A stretch of 64,000 nucleotides of DNA. Origin: Aquipseudomonas guryensis (GTDB lineage: Bacteria; Pseudomonadota; Gammaproteobacteria; Pseudomonadales; Pseudomonadaceae). Position 1 is the first letter of the stretch, and each line of letters opens with the position of its first letter. Shown here in pieces: positions 18,057 to 29,730 of the stretch. The translations under genes and the position numbers were made by a program. The notes under the pieces are model-generated. The model had not been told where the DNA came from. It ran no database searches and was given only the letters and a program-made list of their open reading frames with translations. Where the stretch lies: NCBI RefSeq assembly GCF_014164785.1, contig NZ_JACJFN010000001.1, positions 930,001 to 994,000 on the forward strand, in the 5' to 3' direction.

Positions 18057-18881
18057 TTATTTATAATTGCTTCTAACTACGAAAGAACCAATTAAATGAC
18101 GAGCCGGCTCGACTATACGAGACCAGTTCTCTATATCCCTGTGCGCTATACCCATGGAGACACCGCGCCCCTTCACCTCGAAATAGGCTTTACAGCCAGT
18201 ACTAAGACAATCTATAGCGACACCTTCTTCATCAGCAGTGACTTCTGGAGGACTCATCAAAGACACAATGCGTCGATCCAATCGACAGTTACTAGGAGAC
18301 CTACCATCACCTTCTTTACCAGCCAGAAATTCTCTTGCTTTCACATGCAATGCCAAATACGAATCCTCGTAACAAACTACCCGTGAATAGCGCTCCAACC
18401 CGGCGTAATCAACATCACGAATAAGTCTTGAGGAAGACAAAGCCCTTTTTCTCATCATCTCTCGCTTACCAAAACCGCCAGCAGCATTGCGCCCGACGTC
18501 CGCAGAAAACTTACCCTGCCAGGTTTTCATAAATTCTTCGTATTCAGGCGTGCCTCGCTTTCCTCTGAGCCATGGCCGCTCTTTGGGAGGGATAGGACCA
18601 GGTAGTTCGAACATGACGGAAAAGGAGGTTATTGAGCCATCCTTTTCAACCCAGGTTGTGCTTCGATATAGATACTCACCGGGAACACGAAAAGTAATAG
18701 CCGGATTGCGACCCCCTGCATTTTCCGGCCAGGAAACCACCAAGTCCGCCTCTTTCAACCCTCGTTTGGGCCGCAACGAATTATCCATCGCAAAACTTTG
18801 GCTAACGTATAGCGCACCAATCACACCCAAGACTGCACCCAACGCACCGATCAACACTATCTTCTTCGCCATACTATCCAT
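18057..18881 (-). CDS. hypothetical membrane-anchored protein in AT-rich DNA
   Basis: Not recognised. The 274-residue product begins with a single N-terminal hydrophobic segment (KIVLIGALGAVLGVIGALYVSQSFA), either an uncleaved anchor or a signal peptide, then a soluble domain rich in charged residues with three or four Cys (VVCYEDSY, SNCRLDRR, AIDCLSTGCKAYF). Base composition and codon use are clearly more AT-rich than the neighbours, which suggests recent acquisition. It stands alone between purE and a solute-binding protein gene. The start could be the ATG at 18881 or the one three codons inside. It resembles orphan cargo or immunity-like proteins only in general style; no function is claimed. 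Confidence 0.7.
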   Translation of the reverse strand: MDSMAKKIVLIGALGAVLGVIGALYVSQSFAMDNSLRPKRGLKEADLVVSWPENAGGRNPAITFRVPGEYLYRSTTWVEKDGSITSFSVMFELPGPIPPKERPWLRGKRGTPEYEEFMKTWQGKFSADVGRNAAGGFGKREMMRKRALSSSRLIRDVDYAGLERYSRVVCYEDSYLALHVKAREFLAGKEGDGRSPSNCRLDRRIVSLMSPPEVTADEEGVAIDCLSTGCKAYFEVKGRGVSMGIAHRDIENWSRIVEPARHLIGSFVVRSNYK

Positions 18882-19052
18882 GTCTTATTCGAAGTAGTTA
18901 ATAGAGCACCTGCATCATCAGCCAGATTATTGCGGACGCAGATACCACTTTTCACAATTCAAGATAAACCCTAACGCTTCCTTTCATTTCATGCAGCTCT
19001 GCAGAACTGTATGCCGGTAGTCTTTTTATGGTGACGCGACAGAAACAGCCAA

Positions 19053-19805
19053 TCAGTTGCTGTACTCGTAGATGATCGAATCAAAGGCACCCGCGTCATG
19101 CCCGCGCCTCAGGCACTGATTGAACTGCTGCAGAAACCAGCCCATCTTCAGCTCCTTGGCAATGCCCATGTGCTTGCTGTCGGACTTGAACGGCACGGGC
19201 AGGGCCACAAAGCTATCGCCCTGCAAGGCCGGGCTGCCCTCGACGAGTTTGCCGATATCCACGCTGGAGCCCATCAGGATGGCATCGATACGCTCGCGCT
19301 GGAGCATGGCCAGGCCGCTGCGACTGTCGTTGAAACCAACGATGGTCAGGCTGCCGTTGGCGACGGCCTCGTCAAAGGCGGTGCCATAACTGGTACCGAT
19401 GGACACGCCGACCAGCTTGCCCTGCAGGTCGCCGATCTTCTCGTAGGCGAACTCTCGGCCCTTCTTCACGATCAGCACGATGTGCTCGGTAAAGATCGGC
19501 TCGGAGAAATCGAACAACAGCCGCCGCTCCTCACTCATCGACAAGCCGATGACTCCGCCGCCGCCGCGTTCTGCCAAGGTGTAGGCACGCGCCCAGGGCA
19601 TCAGTTTGATCTGGTAGGGCACCTGCATTTCATCCAGGCAGAGCCTGCTGATGTCGACCACGATGCCTTTGGCCTGGCCCGCTTCTTCGTAGTACTTGGG
19701 GTAGCCATCGTGGGTACCGTAGACCATGAACGCGTCGGCCTGCACGCCCCGCCCCGCCAGCAAGGCCAGCAGCAGGACCAGCACATGCAGCTTGCTAACG
19801 GACAT
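19053..19805 (-). CDS. periplasmic solute-binding protein (SBP_bac_3 family)
   Basis: Extracellular solute-binding protein of the amino-acid type. The ATG at 19805 is preferred: it starts a signal peptide (MSVSKLHVLVLLLALLAGRGVQA) and GCGAGGTG lies upstream; the frame upstream to 20069 has no such features. The mature protein shows the family pattern GIVVDISRLCLDEMQVPYQI, MPWARAY and ERRLLFDFSEPIF. At about 250 residues it resembles the stand-alone family-3 proteins common in pseudomonads. No permease or ATPase gene accompanies it, so it may feed another transporter or act as a sensor-like protein. It is divergent from aatJ. Confidence 0.8.
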   Translation of the reverse strand: MSVSKLHVLVLLLALLAGRGVQADAFMVYGTHDGYPKYYEEAGQAKGIVVDISRLCLDEMQVPYQIKLMPWARAYTLAERGGGGVIGLSMSEERRLLFDFSEPIFTEHIVLIVKKGREFAYEKIGDLQGKLVGVSIGTSYGTAFDEAVANGSLTIVGFNDSRSGLAMLQRERIDAILMGSSVDIGKLVEGSPALQGDSFVALPVPFKSDSKHMGIAKELKMGWFLQQFNQCLRRGHDAGAFDSIIYEYSN

Positions 19806-20018
19806 GGCGGCACCTCGCAGGGAGGTTGGAGGGAATCGCTTAACTGTAGGAGCCAAGGTGCGAACGTGCATCCAATCGATTACCTGACTCGACACAAGAA
19901 CATCGCTGATGCCTGGGGGTAGTTTCACCGAGCCCGCAGCCCCTTGGATGACCAACGGATACCGGCACGCGACAAACCGAGAACCCCGCCACCCTGCCAC
20001 GCCTAAGGGGCGCCTGCA

Positions 20019-20032
20019 TTCGGTTTCCCGAA
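20019..20032. promoter_or_regulatory. AauR-type operator, perfect copy
   Basis: TTCGGTTTCCCGAA exactly fits the inverted repeat TTCGG-N4-CCGAA reported, as I recall, for AauR in P. putida. It lies about 110 bp upstream of the -24/-12 promoter, a usual enhancer distance. Confidence 0.75.
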
Positions 20033-20049
20033 CGCGCCCCCGTTGATTG

Positions 20050-20063
20050 TTCGAAGAACCGAA
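20050..20063. promoter_or_regulatory. AauR-type operator, one mismatch
   Basis: TTCGAAGAACCGAA matches TTCGG-N4-CCGAA except for one base in the left arm. Its centre is 31 bp, about three helical turns, from the perfect site, so the two could bind cooperatively. Confidence 0.65.
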
Positions 20064-20139
20064 CAGCAACGATCACTTCGCGCTATCGTAAATAATAATT
20101 AATCTTTTAATTTCAATCAGTTAGAAGATAAGAAGGCGC

Positions 20140-20156
20140 CTGGCACAGTACCTGCT
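20140..20156 (+). promoter_or_regulatory. sigma-54 promoter of aatJ
   Basis: TGGCACAGTACCTGCT has the -24 GG and -12 GC exactly 10 bases apart, as RpoN promoters require. It is 79 bp upstream of the aatJ ATG and fits control by the sigma-54 activator AauR, encoded downstream. Confidence 0.75.
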
Positions 20157-20234
20157 CTAGATCCTCGCAGGGATGGTCTGCATCCCATACGCCAACGGGG
20201 CACGCCCCGGACAACAACAACAGCGAGCATCAGC

Positions 20235-21149
20235 ATGACCAAGAGCATTCTCTCCCGCGCCATCGGCATCGCCCTGGCTGCCACCCTTTGTAGCACCCCA
20301 GCCCTGGCCGAAGAACTGACTGGCACCCTGAAGAAGATCAAGGACAGCGGCACCATCGTCCTCGGCCACCGCGACTCTTCGATTCCCTTCTCCTACTTCG
20401 GCAGCGACCCGCAACAGCCGGAAGGCTACTCCCACGACCTGCAGATGAAGGCGGTCGAGGCGCTCAAGCAGAAGCTGGGCATGCCCGACCTCAAGGTGCG
20501 CTACAACCTGGTGACCTCGCAGACGCGCATTCCGCTGGTGCAAAACGGCACCGTGGACCTGGAGTGCGGCTCCACCACCAACAACGTCGAGCGCCAGCAG
20601 CAGGTCGACTTCTCCGTCGGCATCTTCGAAGTGGGCACCCGCCTGCTGACCAAGACCACCTCCGGCGTCACCGACTTCCCCGACCTCAAGGGCAAGAACG
20701 TGGTGACCACCGCCGGCACCACCTCCGAGCGCCTGCTCAAGGCGATGAACGCCGAGAAGCAGATGGGCATGAACATCATCTCGGCCAAGGATCACGGCGA
20801 GTCGTTCCTGATGCTGGAGTCCGGCCGCGCCGTGGCCTTCATGATGGACGACGCCCTGCTCGCCGGCGAAATGGCCAAGGCCAAGCAGCCGGCCGACTGG
20901 CACGTGGTCGGCACCCCGCAGTCCTACGAGATCTACGGCTGCATGGTGCGCAAGGGTGACCCGGCGTTCAAGGCAGTGGTCGACGAGGCGCTGGTGGCCA
21001 CCTTCAAGTCTGGCGAAGTCAACGCCATCTACGACAAGTGGTTCCTCAACCCGGTCCCGCCCAAGGGCCTCAACCTGAACTTCCCGATGAGCGACGAGCT
21101 GAAAAAGCTGGTTGCCAACCCCACCGACAAGGCTGCCGAGCAGCTCTGA
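20235..21149 (+). CDS. aatJ: glutamate/aspartate-binding protein AatJ
   Basis: Periplasmic binding component of the acidic amino acid ABC importer. The signal peptide MTKSILSRAIGIALAATLCSTPALA precedes a GltI-type domain: TIVLGHRDSSIPFSYFG, DLQMKAVEALKQKLG, NGTVDLECGSTTNN and DFSVGIFEVGTRLL. At 304 residues and followed by aatQMP and aauSR it matches the aat locus of P. aeruginosa and P. putida. A 27-nt stem-loop after the stop probably protects its mRNA, giving excess binding protein over permease. Confidence 0.93.
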   Translation: MTKSILSRAIGIALAATLCSTPALAEELTGTLKKIKDSGTIVLGHRDSSIPFSYFGSDPQQPEGYSHDLQMKAVEALKQKLGMPDLKVRYNLVTSQTRIPLVQNGTVDLECGSTTNNVERQQQVDFSVGIFEVGTRLLTKTTSGVTDFPDLKGKNVVTTAGTTSERLLKAMNAEKQMGMNIISAKDHGESFLMLESGRAVAFMMDDALLAGEMAKAKQPADWHVVGTPQSYEIYGCMVRKGDPAFKAVVDEALVATFKSGEVNAIYDKWFLNPVPPKGLNLNFPMSDELKKLVANPTDKAAEQL

Positions 21150-21157
21150 CGCGGTGA

Positions 21158-21184
21158 CACCGCGCCTCCACAAGGGGCGCGGTG
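21158..21184 (+). promoter_or_regulatory. stem-loop between aatJ and aatQ
   Basis: CACCGCGCC pairs with GGCGCGGTG and extends inward. It starts 9 bases after the aatJ stop in a 173-bp gap. With no T-run it is more likely an mRNA processing or stability element, or a partial terminator, than a strong stop. Confidence 0.5.
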
Positions 21185-21322
21185 GCGGGAACCAGGGGGC
21201 GACCGCCCCCGCCTTCGCCAGAGAGGACAGGGGCACCGTCGCTACCCGCGACGGGGGCACGCGAGTGCACGGCCACCGGTCCGCCTGGGCCTTGCATTGG
21301 CTTCATCCGAGGGGAAACCCAC

Positions 21323-22069
21323 ATGAATTACAACTGGGACTGGAGCGTGTTCTTCAAGTCCACCGGCATCGGCAGCGAGATCTACCTGGACTGGTTCGTC
21401 ACCGGCCTGGGCTGGACCGTCGCCATCGCCCTCGCCGGCTGGCTGATCGCCCTGCTGCTGGGCTCGCTGCTCGGCGTGCTGCGCACCGTGCCGAACCGCT
21501 GGATCAGCGGCTTCGCCACCTGCTACGTGGAGCTGTTTCGTAACGTACCGCTGCTGGTGCAGCTGTTCCTCTGGTACTTCCTGGTGCCGGACCTGCTGCC
21601 CGAGCCGCTGGAGCTGTGGTTCAAGCAGGACCTCAACCCCGCCACCTCGGCCTTCATCAGCGTGGTCGTGTGCCTCGGCCTGTTCACCGCCGCGCGCGTC
21701 TGCGAGCAGGTACGCACCGGCATCCAGGCGCTGCCCAAGGGCCAGTTGGCCGCCGGCTATGCGCTGGGCTTTGGCCTGCCGCAGATCTACGCCAACGTGC
21801 TGCTGCCGCAGGCCTTCCGCATCATCATTCCGCCGCTGACCAGCGAGTTCCTCAACATCTTCAAGAACTCCTCGGTGGCCTCGCTGATCGGCCTCATGGA
21901 GCTGCTGGCGCAGACCAAGCAGACCGCCGAGTTCAGCGCCAACCTGTTCGAGGCCTTCACCCTGGCCACGCTGATCTACTTCACCCTGAACATGAGCCTG
22001 ATGCTGCTGATGCGCCTGATCGAGAAGAAGGTCGCGGTGCCCGGCCTGATCGCCGTGGGAGGCAAATAA
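21323..22069 (+). CDS. aatQ: acidic amino acid ABC transporter permease AatQ
   Basis: First inner-membrane permease of the AatJQMP importer (GltJ homologue). The ATG at 21323 follows GAGGGGAAA and begins [19 protein letters not shown], the family N-terminus; the frame upstream is not coding. 248 residues with about five helices and the HisM-type permease loop ([39 protein letters not shown]). The stop overlaps the aatM start (TAATG). Confidence 0.95.
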   Translation: MNYNWDWSVFFKSTGIGSEIYLDWFVTGLGWTVAIALAGWLIALLLGSLLGVLRTVPNRWISGFATCYVELFRNVPLLVQLFLWYFLVPDLLPEPLELWFKQDLNPATSAFISVVVCLGLFTAARVCEQVRTGIQALPKGQLAAGYALGFGLPQIYANVLLPQAFRIIIPPLTSEFLNIFKNSSVASLIGLMELLAQTKQTAEFSANLFEAFTLATLIYFTLNMSLMLLMRLIEKKVAVPGLIAVGGK

Positions 22070-22734
22070 TGGATTTCAGCGCTATCGTCCCGGCCTTGCC
22101 GGGCCTGTGGAACGGCATGCTGATGACCCTGCAGCTGATGGTGCTGGGCGTGCTCGGCGGCGTGCTGCTGGGCACCCTGCTGGCCATCGCGCGGCTGTCG
22201 CACAACAAGCTGCTGGCCAACGCCGCCGCCACCTACGTCAACTACTTCCGCTCCATCCCGCTGCTGCTGGTGATCACCTGGTTCTACTTCATGGTGCCCT
22301 TCCTGCTGCGCTGGATCACCGGCGAAGACACCCCGGTAGGCGCCTTCACCTCGTGCCTGGTGGCCTTCGTGATGTTCGAGGCGGCCTACTTCTGCGAGAT
22401 CGTCCGCGCCGGCATCCAGGCCATCCCCAAGGGCCAGATGGGTGCGGCCTCGGCGCTGGGCATGAGCTACGCGCAGAGCATGCGCCTGATCATCCTGCCG
22501 CAGGCCTTCCGCAAGATGACGCCGCTGCTGCTGCAGCAAAGCATCATCCTGTTCCAGGACACCTCGCTGGTCTACACCGTGGGCCTGATGGACTTCCTCA
22601 ACGCCGCCCGCTCGCGCGGCGACATCCTCGGCCAGCCGCACGAATTCCTGATCTTCGCCGGCCTCATGTACTTCATCCTCAGCTTCGCCGCCTCGCAGCT
22701 GGTCAAGCTCCTGCAGAAAAGGTTAGCCGTATGA
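22069..22734 (+). CDS. aatM: acidic amino acid ABC transporter permease AatM
   Basis: Second permease subunit (GltK homologue), 221 residues from the ATG at 22069, which shares a base with the aatQ stop. The HisM-family loop [40 protein letters not shown] marks the ATPase contact site. Its stop overlaps the aatP start (ATGA), so aatQ, aatM and aatP are translationally coupled. Confidence 0.95.
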   Translation: MDFSAIVPALPGLWNGMLMTLQLMVLGVLGGVLLGTLLAIARLSHNKLLANAAATYVNYFRSIPLLLVITWFYFMVPFLLRWITGEDTPVGAFTSCLVAFVMFEAAYFCEIVRAGIQAIPKGQMGAASALGMSYAQSMRLIILPQAFRKMTPLLLQQSIILFQDTSLVYTVGLMDFLNAARSRGDILGQPHEFLIFAGLMYFILSFAASQLVKLLQKRLAV

Positions 22735-23465
22735 TTTCCATCCAGAACGTCAACAAGTGGTACGGGGACTTCCAGGTGCTGACCGACTGCAGCACCGAGG
22801 TGACGAAGGGCGAAGTGGTCGTGGTCTGCGGGCCGTCCGGCTCGGGCAAGTCGACCCTGATCAAGTGCGTCAACGCCCTGGAAGCCTTCCAGAAGGGCGA
22901 CATCGTGGTCGACGGCACCTCCATCGCCGCCAAGGGCACCAACCTGCCCAAGCTGCGCTCGCGGGTCGGCATGGTGTTCCAGCACTTCGAGCTGTTCCCG
23001 CACCTGACCATCGTCGAGAACCTGACCATCGCCCAGATCAAAGTGCTCGGTCGCAGCAAGGAAGAAGCCACCGCGAAGGGCCTCAAGCTGCTCGACCGCG
23101 TCGGCCTCGCCGCCCACGCGCACAAGCACCCCGGCCAGCTCTCCGGTGGCCAGCAGCAGCGCGTGGCGATCGCCCGTGCGCTGGCCATGGACCCGGTGGT
23201 GATGCTGTTCGACGAACCGACCTCGGCCCTCGACCCGGAGATGGTCAACGAGGTGCTCGACGTCATGGTGCAGCTGGCCAACGAAGGCATGACCATGATG
23301 TGCGTGACCCACGAGATGGGCTTCGCACGCAAGGTCGCCGACCGGGTGATCTTCATGGACCGCGGGCAGATCGTCGAAGACTGCGCCAAGGATGAGTTCT
23401 TCGGCGACATCAACGCCCGCTCCGAGCGGGCCCAGCAGTTCCTCAACAAGATCCTGCAACATTAA
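22731..23465 (+). CDS. aatP: acidic amino acid ABC transporter ATPase AatP
   Basis: ATP-binding subunit (GltL homologue), 244 residues from the ATG at 22731. Walker [11 protein letters not shown]-loop [11 protein letters not shown], signature LSGGQQQR, Walker [16 protein letters not shown] and the H-loop [13 protein letters not shown] are all present. Upstream reading in the same frame overlaps aatM and is not used. An 11-bp stem-loop follows the stop and may attenuate transcription into aauS. Confidence 0.96.
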   Translation: MISIQNVNKWYGDFQVLTDCSTEVTKGEVVVVCGPSGSGKSTLIKCVNALEAFQKGDIVVDGTSIAAKGTNLPKLRSRVGMVFQHFELFPHLTIVENLTIAQIKVLGRSKEEATAKGLKLLDRVGLAAHAHKHPGQLSGGQQQRVAIARALAMDPVVMLFDEPTSALDPEMVNEVLDVMVQLANEGMTMMCVTHEMGFARKVADRVIFMDRGQIVEDCAKDEFFGDINARSERAQQFLNKILQH

Positions 23466-23470
23466 GGGCG

Positions 23471-23498
23471 GGCGCCCGGGGTTCCGGCCCTGGGCGCC
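23471..23498 (+). promoter_or_regulatory. stem-loop between aatP and aauS
   Basis: GGCGCCC and GGGCGCC, extended inward by GGGG/CCCT, form an 11-bp stem with a 6-nt loop just after aatP. There is no T-run; it is probably a partial terminator or stabiliser separating transporter from regulator expression. Confidence 0.5.
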
Positions 23499-23523
23499 AA
23501 CTGGCCAGCCCCGGACGACTGTG

Positions 23524-25402
23524 ATGCAATGTCTCTCCCCCAGCGTCCGCGCCCTGCCGCCCGCCCTCATGGTCAAACCACGCCTGTTCCGCCAACTGCT
23601 GCTGACCCTGCTGGCGCTCCTGCTGATCGGCACCTGCGGCTACGCCGGCTATCGCCTCAGCGAAGCCAGCGGCATCCAGACCCTGACCGGTAACGGCGAA
23701 CGCCAGCTCGAGCTCAACGCCCGCGCGGTAGAGAGTGAGATCAACCGCTACACCTACCTGCCCAGCCTGCTGGAGCTGGAAAGCGCCGTCAGCCGCCTGC
23801 TGCTGACCCCTGCCAGCCAGCACCGCCAGCGTCTCAACGATTACCTGGAAGGCCTCAACCGCCGCAGCGGCAGCCTGGCCACCTATGTGCTGGACCTCGA
23901 CGGCCGGGTAGTCGCCAGCAGCAACTGGAACCAGGCGGATAGTTACCTGGGCGAAGACCTGTCCTTCCGCGCCTATTTCCAGGACGCCGTGCGCGGCCGC
24001 CCGGGGCGCTTCTACGGCATCGGCAGCACCACCGGCGAACCCGGCTACTACCTGGCCCACGGCCTGCGCGGCAACGGTCGAGTGATCGGCGTAGCAGTGG
24101 TCAAAGTGCGCCTGGATGCCCTGGAGAAGCGCTGGGCCGACGCGCGCGTGGAGGCCTATGTCAGCGACGAGAACGGCATCATCATCCTCGCCAGCGACCC
24201 GGCGCGCCGGCTCAAGGCCGTGCATCCCCTGGACGACGCCACCCGCGAGCGCCTGGCGCGCAGCCTGCAGTACCACTGGGCAGCCCTGGAGGAACTGCAG
24301 CCGCTGGCGCGCCGCGAGCTCGGTCATGGCCTCGAGGAAGTGCGCCTGCTGGCCGCCGACGGTCAGCCGCGCGACTACCTGCGGCAGAGCCGGCCGCTGG
24401 CCGACAGCCCCTGGCACCTGACCCTGCTCACCCCGCTGGCCGAACAGCGCCGCGCCGCCAGCAGCCACGCCATGCTCGCCGCCGTGGCCTGCGCCCTGTT
24501 GTTGCTCCTGGCCCTGGCGCTGAACCAGCGGCGCAAGGTGATTGCCACCCGCCTGGCCGCGCGCGAGGCGCTGGAGCGGGCCAACAGCGAGCTGGAACGC
24601 AAGATCGCCGAACGCACCGCCGACCTGCAGGCCAGCAACACCCGCCTGCAGGACGAAGTACGCGAGCGCCAGCAGACCGAGGCCACCCTGCGCCAGGCCC
24701 AGGACGGTCTGGTGCAGGCCGGCAAGCTGGCGGTGATCGGACAGATGTCGACCAGCATCGCCCACGAATTGAACCAGCCGCTGGCGGCGCTGCGCACCCT
24801 GTCGGCGAATGCCGCGCGCTTTCTCGAACGTGGCGCGCTAGATACCGCCGGCAGCAACCTGCAGGCGATCGGCGAGCTGGTCGACCGCATGGGCCGCATC
24901 ACCGCCAGCCTGCGCGCCTTCGCCCGGCGCTCCGACGACCGCGGCCAGGCCAGCCTGGAGCAGGCGGTGGACGCCGCGCTGTTCCTCCTGCACAGCCGCA
25001 TCGAGCAGGAGCGGCCGAGCTTGCAGCGGCAGTTCGCCGAGGCGCGCCTGGCCATCGACCAGACCCGCCTGGAGCAGATCCTGGTCAACCTGATCAGCAA
25101 CGCCCTCGACGCCCTGCGCGAGCAGCCACGCCGCGAACTGTGGCTGAGCGGCGCGGTCGAGGGCGACAGCTACCAGCTGGAGGTACGCGACAGCGGCGCC
25201 GGCATCGCCCCGGACGTGCGCGCCCACCTGTTCGAGCCGTTCTTCACCACCAAACCCGGCGAGAAGGGCCTAGGCCTCGGCCTGACCCTGTCCGCCAGCC
25301 TGGCCGCGGCCGCCGGCGGCAGCCTGGCTGTGCGCCACCCGGAGGAAGGCGGCAGCGCCTTTATCCTCAGCCTGCCGACCCTGCGCGAGGGAAATCACCG
25401 CC

Positions 25403-25410
<8 letters not shown>
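23524..25410 (+). CDS. aauS: sensor histidine kinase AauS
   Basis: DctB-type membrane sensor kinase for acidic amino acids. From the ATG at 23524 the order is: TM1 (LLLTLLALLLIGTCGYAGY), a roughly 270-residue periplasmic double-Cache-like sensor, TM2 (AAVACALLLLLALALNQ, about 318-335), a coiled coil, HisKA with the phospho-His in IAHELNQPLAALRTL (about 414), and HATPase_c with N-box LISNALDAL, G1 DSGAGI and G2 GLGLGL. The ATG at 23569 is a possible alternative; the upstream one has a weak GGACG. The aauR start overlaps its end, so the pair is co-translated. In PAO1, ggt and ansB lie between aatP and aauS as I recall; here they are absent. Confidence 0.9.
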
Positions 25411-26728
<1,318 letters not shown>

Positions 26729-26780
26729 CTCGACCCAGTGCAGCGCTATCGCAAGCAACCGGGACGCGTTGTGCAGAGCC

Positions 26781-26801
26781 CCCGGATTGCATCCGGGCTA
26801 C
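26781..26801. repeat. single GTAGCCCGGAT-family repeat unit
   Basis: One unit in inverted orientation (CCCGGATTGCATCCGGGC and onward) in the convergent gap between aauR and the LysR gene. Same family as at 2143, 27783 and 29642. Confidence 0.75.
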
Positions 26802-26858
26802 GCCACGACAAGCCCCAGAGCGGAGCTGGGTAGGCTGTCGCGGCGAGCGTAGGCTGCG

Positions 26859-27773
26859 TCAGCCATCCACGCCGACACCCACGCCTTCCTTGAGTTTGCG
26901 CCAGAGTAAACGCACCGCCGCCTTGCGCGACAGCTCGCAGCGGTACAGGCGGATCTCCAGCGGCACCTGCCAGTGTTCGCCGCCGCAAATGGCCAGCTCG
27001 CCGCGCGCCAGTTCGGCGGTCACCGACAGGCGTGGCACCCAGGCCACGCCCAGGCCCTGCATGGCCATGCTCTTCAGGCTGTCGGCCATCGCCGTTTCGT
27101 ACACCGTACTGGAGCGCAGGGCACGCTGGCGCAGCAACAGGTTAACCGAGCGACCAAGGAAGGCGCCGGCGCTGTAGGCCAGCAGCGGCACACTCTGCCC
27201 GCTGTCGAGGTCGAACAGCGGCACGCCGGCTTCGTCCACCGCGCATACCGGCAGCATCGAGGTGGCGCCCAGGTGCAGCGAGGGGAAAATTTCCGGCGCC
27301 AGCTGCAGCGCCGCATCCGGGTCGTAGTAGGCAAGGATCAGGTCGCAGGCGCCCTCGCGCAGGGCGTGGATCGCCTCGCCGACGTTGCTGGCCACCAGCC
27401 GCGTGTTCAGCGGCAAGCCCTCGCGGCGCAGGCGGGCGATCCACTCCGGGAAGAAGCCCAGGGTCAGCGAGTGCGCGGCGGCGATCTGTAGCACTTCGCC
27501 CTGCTGGCCTTCGACGTTGTGCAGGTGGCGCACCACCTCGCCCAGTTGTTCGACCATGCTGCGCGCGGTGACCAGGAACAGCTGGCCGGATTCGGTCAGT
27601 TCCACCGGCGTGCGCGAGCGGTTGACCAGGGTCAGCCCCAACGCCGCCTCCAGGCTGCGGATGCGCCTACTGAAGGCTGGCTGGGTGACGAAGCGCTTTT
27701 CCGCGGCCTGGGAAAAACTGCGGGTGGCGGCCAGGGTGACGAAGTCCTCCAGCCACTTGGTTTCCAGGTTCAT
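26859..27773 (-). CDS. LysR-type transcriptional regulator next to aspA
   Basis: DNA-binding regulator with an N-terminal winged helix-turn-helix (WLEDFVTLAATRSFSQAAEKRFVTQPAFSRRIRSLEAALG) and a LysR substrate domain. The ATG at 27773 begins MNLETKWLEDF, the standard LysR spacing; the frame to 27824 reads through a dispersed repeat. About 304 residues. It is divergent from aspA, and a LysR-style dyad lies between them, so aspA is the likely target. A LysR gene sits next to aspA in PAO1 as well, as I recall. Ligand unknown. Confidence 0.9.
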   Translation of the reverse strand: MNLETKWLEDFVTLAATRSFSQAAEKRFVTQPAFSRRIRSLEAALGLTLVNRSRTPVELTESGQLFLVTARSMVEQLGEVVRHLHNVEGQQGEVLQIAAAHSLTLGFFPEWIARLRREGLPLNTRLVASNVGEAIHALREGACDLILAYYDPDAALQLAPEIFPSLHLGATSMLPVCAVDEAGVPLFDLDSGQSVPLLAYSAGAFLGRSVNLLLRQRALRSSTVYETAMADSLKSMAMQGLGVAWVPRLSVTAELARGELAICGGEHWQVPLEIRLYRCELSRKAAVRLLWRKLKEGVGVGVDG

Positions 27774-27782
27774 CGAATCTCC

Positions 27783-27930
27783 GTAGCCCGGATGCAATCC
27801 GGGAAATGTTTCGATAGCTCCCACGCTCTGCGTGGGAGCTGCACGCCCGTGACGCTCCGCGTCACTCCGGCGCGGAGCGCCTGAGGCTGCATTCCCACGC
27901 GGAGCGTGAGAACGATCACATCCGGGCTAC
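27783..27930. repeat. nested palindromic repeats
   Basis: A GTAGCCCGGAT-family unit (27783-27803) and a truncated inverted partner ending ATCCGGGCTAC (about 27919-27930) flank a different repeat of about 110 bp. The inner repeat opens with a perfect 11-bp hairpin AGCTCCCACGC-TCT-GCGTGGGAGCT (27816-27840) and contains further CGCGTCAC and CGCGGAGCG stems. It looks like one repeat type inserted into another. Confidence 0.7.
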
Positions 27931-27998
27931 GCATTTTCACCCCAGGCAGTCGTTTGAAATTATGCACGCGCGACATTCACCCTAGGTCACCGCGACAT

Positions 27999-28015
27999 TA
28001 TGCCGATTGTGCATA
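27999..28015. promoter_or_regulatory. candidate LysR-type operator upstream of aspA
   Basis: TATGC-N7-GCATA contains a T-N11-A core (28001-28013). Two direct repeats CGCGACATT lie at 27969-27977 and 27991-27999, two helical turns apart. The position between divergent LysR and aspA genes fits an operator. Confidence 0.5.
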
Positions 28016-28110
28016 CCATAGCGTTTAACAGCATTAGCCGACAAACGGACTCAGGCCTAGTCTATTGGGCATCGCGGCAATCGCCGTATCTACCAGAGAT
28101 AAATCTCATC

Positions 28111-29535
<1,425 letters not shown>

Positions 29536-29584
29536 GTATTCGCTGCAAACATCGACCGAGAGGCTCCCTCGCCTCTTGCCCTCA

Positions 29585-29611
29585 GGGATGGCTCCGGCCA
29601 TCCCTTTTTTT
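29585..29611 (+). terminator. intrinsic terminator of aspA
   Basis: GGGATGGC-TCCG-GCCATCCC hairpin followed by seven T residues, 50 bp after the aspA stop. A classical rho-independent terminator. Confidence 0.9.
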
Positions 29612-29641
29612 GTCCGCGGAAAAGTACTGCGTCCAGATGAC

Positions 29642-29703
29642 GTAGCCCGGATGCAATCCGGGGGAAGCAGGCGGCTCCAAGTCCCGGATTGCATCCGGGC
29701 TAC
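29642..29703. repeat. dispersed palindromic repeat pair (GTAGCCCGGAT family)
   Basis: Inverted units at 29642-29662 and 29683-29703 with about 20 bp between them, the same arrangement as at 2143-2203. Located between the aspA terminator and the 3' end of the lipoprotein gene. Confidence 0.8.
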
Positions 29704-29730
29704 GCGCGATGCCGCGCGCACCTAGCCAAC

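Larger units (their letters stand above)
19806..20234. other. divergent control region between the solute-binding protein gene and aatJ
   Basis: A 429-bp gene-free region. It holds two AauR-type dyads (20019-20032, 20050-20063), an AT-rich stretch at about 20088-20125 suited to DNA bending, and a sigma-54 promoter (20140-20156) directed at aatJ. Confidence 0.7.
27774..28110. other. divergent LysR/aspA intergenic region
   Basis: A 337-bp region without genes. The half nearer the LysR gene is a nested dispersed repeat (27783-27930). The half nearer aspA holds two CGCGACATT direct repeats and a LysR-type dyad, then the aspA leader. Confidence 0.65.
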
